A stretch of 64,000 nucleotides of DNA from Xenophilus sp. L33 (GTDB lineage: Bacteria; Pseudomonadota; Gammaproteobacteria; Burkholderiales; Burkholderiaceae_C), in the NCBI RefSeq assembly GCF_009765735.1, contig NZ_LMUW01000188.1, positions 27,975-91,974 of the forward strand, read 5' to 3'. Below, in pieces: positions 60,178-64,000 of this stretch. A model generated the notes under the pieces. It saw nothing but the letters and a program-made list of their open reading frames with translations. It searched no databases and was not told the DNA's origin. Both the position numbers and the translations under genes were made by a program. Numbering within the stretch: position 1 is the stretch's first letter; every line of letters begins with the position of its first letter.

Positions 60178-60792
60178 TCAATCGCGATTCGCGCTTTCGC
60201 GCTGTTCGCGCAGTTCGCTCTTGTGCTGGATCACCCGCGACACCAGCCCGTAGGCCACCGCTTCCTCGGCCGACAACCAGCGGTCGCGCTCGATGTCGGA
60301 CTGCACCTCTTCCAGCGGCTTGCCGGTCTCGCGCGCGATCTCGCGGGCGATGCGTTCGCGCGCCTTGACGATCTCCTGCGCGTGGATCGCGATGTCGGTG
60401 GCCTGGCCGCCGGCGCCGCCGCTCGGCTGGTGGATCAGGAAGCGGGTGTTGGGCAGGCAGACACGACGTTCCCGCGGCACCGCCAGGAACAGGTGGGTGG
60501 CCGCGCTGCCGACCCAGCCGGTGCCGATCATGTGCACCGGCGCGGAAATGAAGCGCACCACGTCGTGGATCGCGTCGCCCGATTCGAGGTGACCGCCCGG
60601 CGAGCTCACCAGCAGGTCGATCGGCGCCTGGCTGTCGGCGTCCAGCGCGATCAGGCGGCGGGTGATGTCGGCCGCCAGCGCATCGGTCACCGTCCCGAAG
60701 ATCAGCAGGGTGCGGGATTTGAAAGCCTTCTCTTCCAGGTACGAACTGCGCGGCCCGGTCGATGGCGCAGGATGGTCGTTGTCGGTTTCCAT
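60178..60792 (-). CDS. ClpP-like serine protease
   Basis: 204 residues. Full catalytic triad in ClpP context: S96 in WVGSAATHLFL, H121 in FLIHQPSGG and D170 in IERDRWLSAEEA, in nearly the same numbering as E. coli ClpP. The usual GQAASMGA around the Ser is instead TGWVGSAATHL, so this is a divergent ClpP2-type subunit. There is no ClpX/ClpA gene beside it and no trigger-factor context, so it is not the housekeeping clpP. An extended acidic, Pro-containing N-terminus replaces the propeptide. Divergent from an ECF sigma factor with 79 bp between. Confidence 0.88.
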   Translation of the reverse strand: METDNDHPAPSTGPRSSYLEEKAFKSRTLLIFGTVTDALAADITRRLIALDADSQAPIDLLVSSPGGHLESGDAIHDVVRFISAPVHMIGTGWVGSAATHLFLAVPRERRVCLPNTRFLIHQPSGGAGGQATDIAIHAQEIVKARERIAREIARETGKPLEEVQSDIERDRWLSAEEAVAYGLVSRVIQHKSELREQRESANRD

Positions 60793-60871
60793 GGTGGCTC
60801 CAGAGGTTTGAACGGACTTGACGAATGACCGGCGGCTTTCGTGACATCGGCCGATGTGGCAAGCTGCCGCG

Positions 60872-61678
60872 ATGTTCGATGACCACGATCTGGCGCAGTT
60901 CCGCATCCGGCATCAGCGGCTGCTGCGCGCCGCCACCCGCCTGCTGGGCGCACGCGCGGAAGCCGAGGACGCGGTGCAGGACAGCTACCTGCGCGCCCTC
61001 GAAGCGGCCGCCGCCGGCCGTCCGGCGCCCGATGCGCTCCCCGCCTGGCTCACCACCGTGATGCAACGCCTGGCGATCGACCGCTTGCGCCAGCGCGCCT
61101 GGATGCAACGGCTGCAGGGCGAGGACGAGGCGGACGCCCTCGCCTCCCCGCGGCCATCGCCGGAGACCGAAGCGGCGCTGACGGAGTCGGTCGATGCCGC
61201 GCTGCGTCGCCTGGCGACGCGTCTGAACACGGCCGAAGGTGCGCTGGTGCTGCTGCGCGAGGTCTTCGAGGCGAGCTTCGCCGACATCGCCGCATCGAGC
61301 GGGCGCAAGGAAGCCAGCTTGCGACAACAGATGCACCGCGCGCTGGTGCGGCTTCAGCTGCGAGACGATGACGACCGCGACCGCGACCGCGACCGCCATC
61401 CAGACGATATCGACGCCGAAGCGCTGTTCCAGCGCTACCGGCAGGCCTTGCAGGTCCGCGAAGCCGGCCTACTGTTCGCGCTGCTGCAGCCGCCGCCGAC
61501 CCGTTCGCTGGCGGCTTCGTCGGCCTTCTCGATGGCGCAGGCGGCGCGCAGTGCGCCGCGTGCCATCTGCCGGGTCGTGCAGTTCGGCGGCGCCTCGGGG
61601 CTGGTGCTGACGCTCGGCGGGCGCTTCGTGTGCATCGTGCCGCTGGGTGTGCGGCAGGAGGAGATCGAAGCGGTCTGA
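60872..61678 (+). CDS. ECF-type RNA polymerase sigma factor with C-terminal extension
   Basis: 268 residues from ATG 60872. Region 2 at about 10-75 (RHQRLLRAATRLLGARAEAEDAVQDSYLRALE) and region 4 at about 105-165 (FEASFADIAASSGRKEASLRQQMHRAL) are clear. The last 100 residues form an extra domain resembling a shortened SnoaL-like module (FQRYRQALQVREAGLLFALL), as in ECF groups that self-regulate through a C-terminal extension instead of a separate anti-sigma factor. A run of Asp-Arg repeats (DRDRDRDRH) joins the two parts. No anti-sigma gene follows. Targets unknown; the divergent ClpP-like gene is one candidate. Confidence 0.88.
   Translation: MFDDHDLAQFRIRHQRLLRAATRLLGARAEAEDAVQDSYLRALEAAAAGRPAPDALPAWLTTVMQRLAIDRLRQRAWMQRLQGEDEADALASPRPSPETEAALTESVDAALRRLATRLNTAEGALVLLREVFEASFADIAASSGRKEASLRQQMHRALVRLQLRDDDDRDRDRDRHPDDIDAEALFQRYRQALQVREAGLLFALLQPPPTRSLAASSAFSMAQAARSAPRAICRVVQFGGASGLVLTLGGRFVCIVPLGVRQEEIEAV
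61373..61396. repeat. Hexanucleotide repeat (GACCGC)4 inside the sigma factor gene
   Basis: Four exact tandem GACCGC units encode Asp-Arg x4 in the linker between region 4 and the C-terminal extension. A change in copy number would keep the reading frame and alter linker length only. Confidence 0.85.
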
Positions 61679-61739
61679 CGCTTGGCGGTCTGATGCTTAG
61701 CGGTTGGCGGCAGCCTTCAGACGCAGTCCCGCGGCCGGA

Positions 61740-62645
61740 TCAGTTCTGCAGCCCGGGCGCGCTGGCGATCTCGGTCGACTTGTAGAGCTTGTGCTGGACC
61801 GACTTGTCGAGCGGCTCGCTGACCACCGCCAGCCGCCACGGATCGCCGCGCGCGGCGCAGGCCCGCTCCTCGGCGCTGAGCTGGTAGCCGGTCGTCGCGG
61901 GCGTGGTGCCCTTGACCGCCAGCTTGAGCAATGTGTTGCCCTTCTTGTCGGTCACCTCGATGTCGTAGCCGAGCTGCTGGCCGCTCACCCGCTCGGTCTT
62001 GTAGCCGTAGCCGCCGAAATGACGCGACAGGTAGTCGATCGCGGCTTCCTGCAATTCGTCGCGCGAGGCCTGGCCGGAGCGGCTCTCGGGCGCCGCCGGC
62101 GGCACGCCGCCACGTTCGCGCGCCGCCTTCACTTCGTCCTCGCCCGGCAGCCAGCCGCGCGGGCCACGCACCAGCAGCGCAATCTTCTTGACCGGGTCCC
62201 ATTCGGCAACATGCCATTCCTGGTCGTCCGGGACGCGGGTGGACACCTTGGCGGCCTTGTCGGTCTCCAGGTTGGCGATCGCCACGCGGTTGGTCTGCAG
62301 CACGACCCGCAAGGGGCGATCCTCGTCGAGCGATCGCTTGAGCAAGGCGAGGCGGTCCTTGGCGCGCTGCGTCTGCAGGGCGGTCCGCTCTTCGCCGTCG
62401 AGCCGGCGCTCCGGTTCCAGGGGCTCCAGGCAGAACCAGGGGCCGCTGGCTGCGACGCTGACGAATTCCGCCCAGACGGTGGCGATGACGTTGTCGCCGC
62501 TGGCCAGCCAGGCCTGGTCCGATGCCTTCTGGCGGGCATCGAAAACGCCCATGCGGGCGATGATCTCGACGGGGGTGCGCTTGTCGCCTAGGAGGCGTTT
62601 TTCATTGATGACCGCGAGGACCGCGGGTTCGACTTCTTTATCCAT
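61740..62645 (-). CDS. DUF3883 (NOV_C) domain protein
   Basis: 301 residues. The first 150 residues are not recognised. The C-terminal part (about 195-290) matches the NOV_C/DUF3883 pattern: ELQEAAIDYLSRHFGGYGYKTERVSG, GYDIEVTDKKGNTLLKLAVKGT and GYQLSAEERACAARGDPWRLAVV. The domain has a restriction-endonuclease-like fold with a D...ExK site; here the ExK position reads A-V-K, so nuclease activity is doubtful. Domains of this type occur in defence and helicase proteins. It begins 7 bp after the IS66 TnpA-like gene. There is no strong ribosome binding site. Confidence 0.78.
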   Translation of the reverse strand: MDKEVEPAVLAVINEKRLLGDKRTPVEIIARMGVFDARQKASDQAWLASGDNVIATVWAEFVSVAASGPWFCLEPLEPERRLDGEERTALQTQRAKDRLALLKRSLDEDRPLRVVLQTNRVAIANLETDKAAKVSTRVPDDQEWHVAEWDPVKKIALLVRGPRGWLPGEDEVKAARERGGVPPAAPESRSGQASRDELQEAAIDYLSRHFGGYGYKTERVSGQQLGYDIEVTDKKGNTLLKLAVKGTTPATTGYQLSAEERACAARGDPWRLAVVSEPLDKSVQHKLYKSTEIASAPGLQN

Positions 62646-62652
62646 TTGCCGA

Positions 62653-63066
62653 TCATCGCAGGAACTCCCCGATCCACGCCGCGCACTCCGACGCCGCGCT
62701 GACCGGCCAGCTGACGCTGATCGTCATGCCGGCGCGATGGACCTCGACCCGGATGTCGCGCGCCGAGCCGGCGCCCGGCCCGATCGTGCCGGCGCCGCCG
62801 ACCGGCGGCGCCTGCAAGGCGATGTAGCCCGGCGAAACGCCGGATGCCTCTTCACCCTCGACACCCTCTTCCGAGCGTCCCTGGCGCGCCTGCTCGGACT
62901 CCATGACCCACTTGCGCAGCATGTTGGCGTTGAGCCCGTTGGCCAGCGCCACCGCGGCCATCGAGGTGCCCGGCTGCTGGCACGCCCGAACGACGGAGGC
63001 CTTGTATTCGGCAGTGTGGCGGCGACGGGAACGGCGACCGGTGGCTGAAGGGACGAAAGTGTTCAT
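62653..63066 (-). CDS. IS66-type TnpA-like protein (orphan, possibly domesticated)
   Basis: 137 residues. The N-terminus RRSRRRHTAEYKASVVRACQQPGTSMAAVALANGLNANMLRKW-type sequence is the helix-turn-helix of IS66 family TnpA (written in full it spans residues 11-53). A linker (GVEGEEASGVSPG) and a beta-rich C-terminal part (IRVEVHRAGMTISVSWP) follow, as in intact TnpA. There is no tnpB or tnpC, so it is either a remnant or a reused DNA-binding protein. It precedes the DUF3883 gene by 7 bp on the same strand. Confidence 0.82.
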   Translation of the reverse strand: MNTFVPSATGRRSRRRHTAEYKASVVRACQQPGTSMAAVALANGLNANMLRKWVMESEQARQGRSEEGVEGEEASGVSPGYIALQAPPVGGAGTIGPGAGSARDIRVEVHRAGMTISVSWPVSAASECAAWIGEFLR

Positions 63067-63285
63067 GGTTCCTCTTGCGGGCTGCACTGGGCATGACGAC
63101 GCAGCGGACCGGGCCGCGCACAAGGGCACGCCCCGCGACCCGCGGGGCGTGCTGCCAAGGCCACGGCGACGCTCTCGTCCTGCCGCACTGTCGTTTCCGC
63201 TCCTCCCATCGCTTACCCCTCCAAGATTTGCTGCGTGGCGAAGATACATGAATGACACCAAACTGACAAACGGGACAGCATCTTT

Positions 63286-63327
63286 AGTACTTTTAAACCA
63301 CAAACTAGTACTTTAGTGCTGGTTTAC
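63286..63327. repeat. TAGTACTTT direct repeat and TAAACCA/TGGTTTA dyad
   Basis: TAGTACTTT occurs at 63286-63294 and again at 63307-63315 (21 bp apart, two helical turns). TAAACCA at 63295-63301 pairs with TGGTTTA at 63321-63327. The cluster is upstream of the TnpA-like gene on its own strand and of the porin on the other. Confidence 0.45.
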
Positions 63328-63503
63328 CCTTAGATTTCGCCGCTTAGCTGACAGCGCGATCAGCCTCGGTAACCGGGCTGTCAGCCACGGGCGGGCGGCG
63401 GGGACCGGCGCCGGCGCGAAGCCCGAATGCCGCTTGCCGGGAGCGCGCCCCAAGCGGCGATCAAGCGTCATCGCGTACGCCAATGAACGTCAATTACTTC
63501 GAT

Positions 63504-63549
63504 GACTCTAATTAGAGAACACATTGATCCTTAATTGACGACTCTAATT
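63504..63549. repeat. GACTCTAATT direct repeat with 12-bp palindrome upstream of the porin
   Basis: GACTCTAATT is at 63504-63513 and 63540-63549, 36 bp apart. The first copy is part of the perfect palindrome CTCTAATTAGAG (63506-63517). It may be a binding site for a porin regulator. Confidence 0.45.
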
Positions 63550-63610
63550 GTCCGAGTCTTGCTCTTAGCAACTCCAATGAAAAAACGAGTGAATCCGACT
63601 CGCTGAAAAG

Positions 63611-63630
63611 GTGTCGCGAGACTGCGACAC
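63611..63630. repeat. Perfect 7-bp stem-loop in the porin leader
   Basis: GTGTCGC (63611-63617) and GCGACAC (63624-63630) enclose the loop gagact. No T-run follows, so a terminator is unlikely. It lies 172 bp before the porin start, possibly a leader RNA structure. Confidence 0.45.
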
Positions 63631-63801
63631 AAACTCATTTAACGCATTTGTTTTCGGTAATTGCGTATTGCTGGCCAATTAACCGTCTGCTGCAATAGCT
63701 CCAACTTCCTGAACGGGGGTTGGCCGGGTCCGCCGAGGAGTTAAGCGTGAGTCACGAGACGCTTCCAGCGGAACCCTTGTTTAACATTGGAGAAACTTGC
63801 A

Positions 63802-64000
63802 ATGAAAAAATCTCTGGTTGCCATGGCTGCGCTGGCAGTCGTCGGTGCCGCCTCGGCTCAGTCATCCGTCACCTTGTTCGGTGTGGTCGACGCATCGATC
63901 ACCGGCTTCCGGGTCCAGTCGCAGACGCCTTTCGGCGTCACCGTGACGAAGAACCAGAACACGCTGTCGAACTCCGGCCAAAACTCCAGCCGCCTCGGTT
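63802..64000 (+). CDS. Gram-negative porin, N-terminal part (cut by window edge)
   Basis: 66 residues before the window ends. Signal peptide MKKSLVAMAALAVVGAASA/Q followed by SSVTLFGVVDASITGFRVQ, the standard start of betaproteobacterial general porins (OmpC/PhoE-like fold, trimeric outer-membrane channel). GGAGAAAC is well placed before the ATG. The remainder, and so any selectivity, lies outside the window. The long A+T-rich leader suggests strong, regulated expression. Confidence 0.93.
   Translation, partial: MKKSLVAMAALAVVGAASAQSSVTLFGVVDASITGFRVQSQTPFGVTVTKNQNTLSNSGQNSSRLG

Larger units (their letters stand above)
63067..63801. other. 735-bp non-coding region between TnpA-like gene and porin
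   Basis: No convincing gene was found on either strand. The left half is GC-rich and Arg-coding by chance. The right half (from about 63480) is unusually A+T-rich for this genome and contains the direct repeat and hairpin elements listed separately. It probably includes the promoter and a long 5' leader for the porin gene (GGAGAAAC precedes its ATG). Confidence 0.6.

Noticed and set aside
61373..61396. CRISPR-like repeat
   Set aside because: Units are 6 bp in direct tandem with no spacers; it is a coding microsatellite.
62653..63066. Complete IS66 insertion sequence
   Set aside because: Only a TnpA-like gene is present; there is no tnpB or tnpC transposase gene and I could not identify terminal inverted repeats.

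Overview
The window is about 64 kb of high-GC (roughly two-thirds G+C) chromosomal DNA with dense, tightly packed genes. It looks like a betaproteobacterium of the Comamonadaceae/Burkholderiales, Variovorax-like. The reasons are a partial 'MKKSLVAMAALAVVGAASAQSS' type porin at the right edge, a Bug-type solute receptor, vanillate demethylase genes, a tannase-family esterase and many LysR/XRE/TetR catabolic regulators. This is inference from gene content; there is no rRNA or other taxonomic marker, and I found no tRNA, rRNA or CRISPR array.

Left part (1-13.4 kb): a truncated LysR gene divergent from an exported SdsA-type alkylsulfatase; a GlxA-type regulator divergent from an HD-domain hydrolase; a 1362-residue lipoprotein resembling animal CEMIP/TMEM2 proteins; glucarate dehydratase (gudD) with a halohydrin-dehalogenase-like SDR that lacks the catalytic Tyr; then an SDR, a dienelactone hydrolase and a two-domain VOC protein.

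13.5-28.4 kb: the most unusual region. Four same-strand genes encode a large FAD desaturase-like oxidoreductase, an unrecognised Gly-rich protein, a polyprenyl diphosphate synthase and a 1002-residue tandem acetoacetate-decarboxylase-like protein. A convergent epimerase is translationally coupled to a cyclase/ATPase/TPR regulator. Next come an animal-type heme peroxidase and a coupled lipoprotein alpha/beta-hydrolase. The first four genes look like an undescribed isoprenoid-derived metabolite pathway.

28.4-48.2 kb: catabolic and transport modules. These are an XRE-cupin regulator with TIGR04076 and aldo-keto reductase genes divergent from a DUF3311/sodium symporter operon; a methyltransferase, double AhpD-like protein and adenylate cyclase run facing a CadC-like regulator; small secreted proteins; vanAB; tapT; a two-TM RCK potassium channel; an SDR divergent from a MmyB-type regulator; an exported hydrolase; and a tannase/feruloyl esterase-like protein.

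48.2-54.4 kb: a complete chaperone-usher fimbrial locus (pilin, chaperone, usher, tip adhesin) with a second adhesin-like gene on the opposite strand, separated by an AT-rich, palindrome-rich regulatory region.

54.5-64 kb: a von Willebrand A membrane protein; LysR with TauD-type dioxygenase and Bug receptor; a TetR/SRPBCC/VOC operon with a clear operator-like palindrome; a ClpP-like protease divergent from an ECF sigma factor; a NOV_C (DUF3883) protein behind an orphan IS66 TnpA-like gene; 735 bp of non-coding DNA; and the start of a porin.
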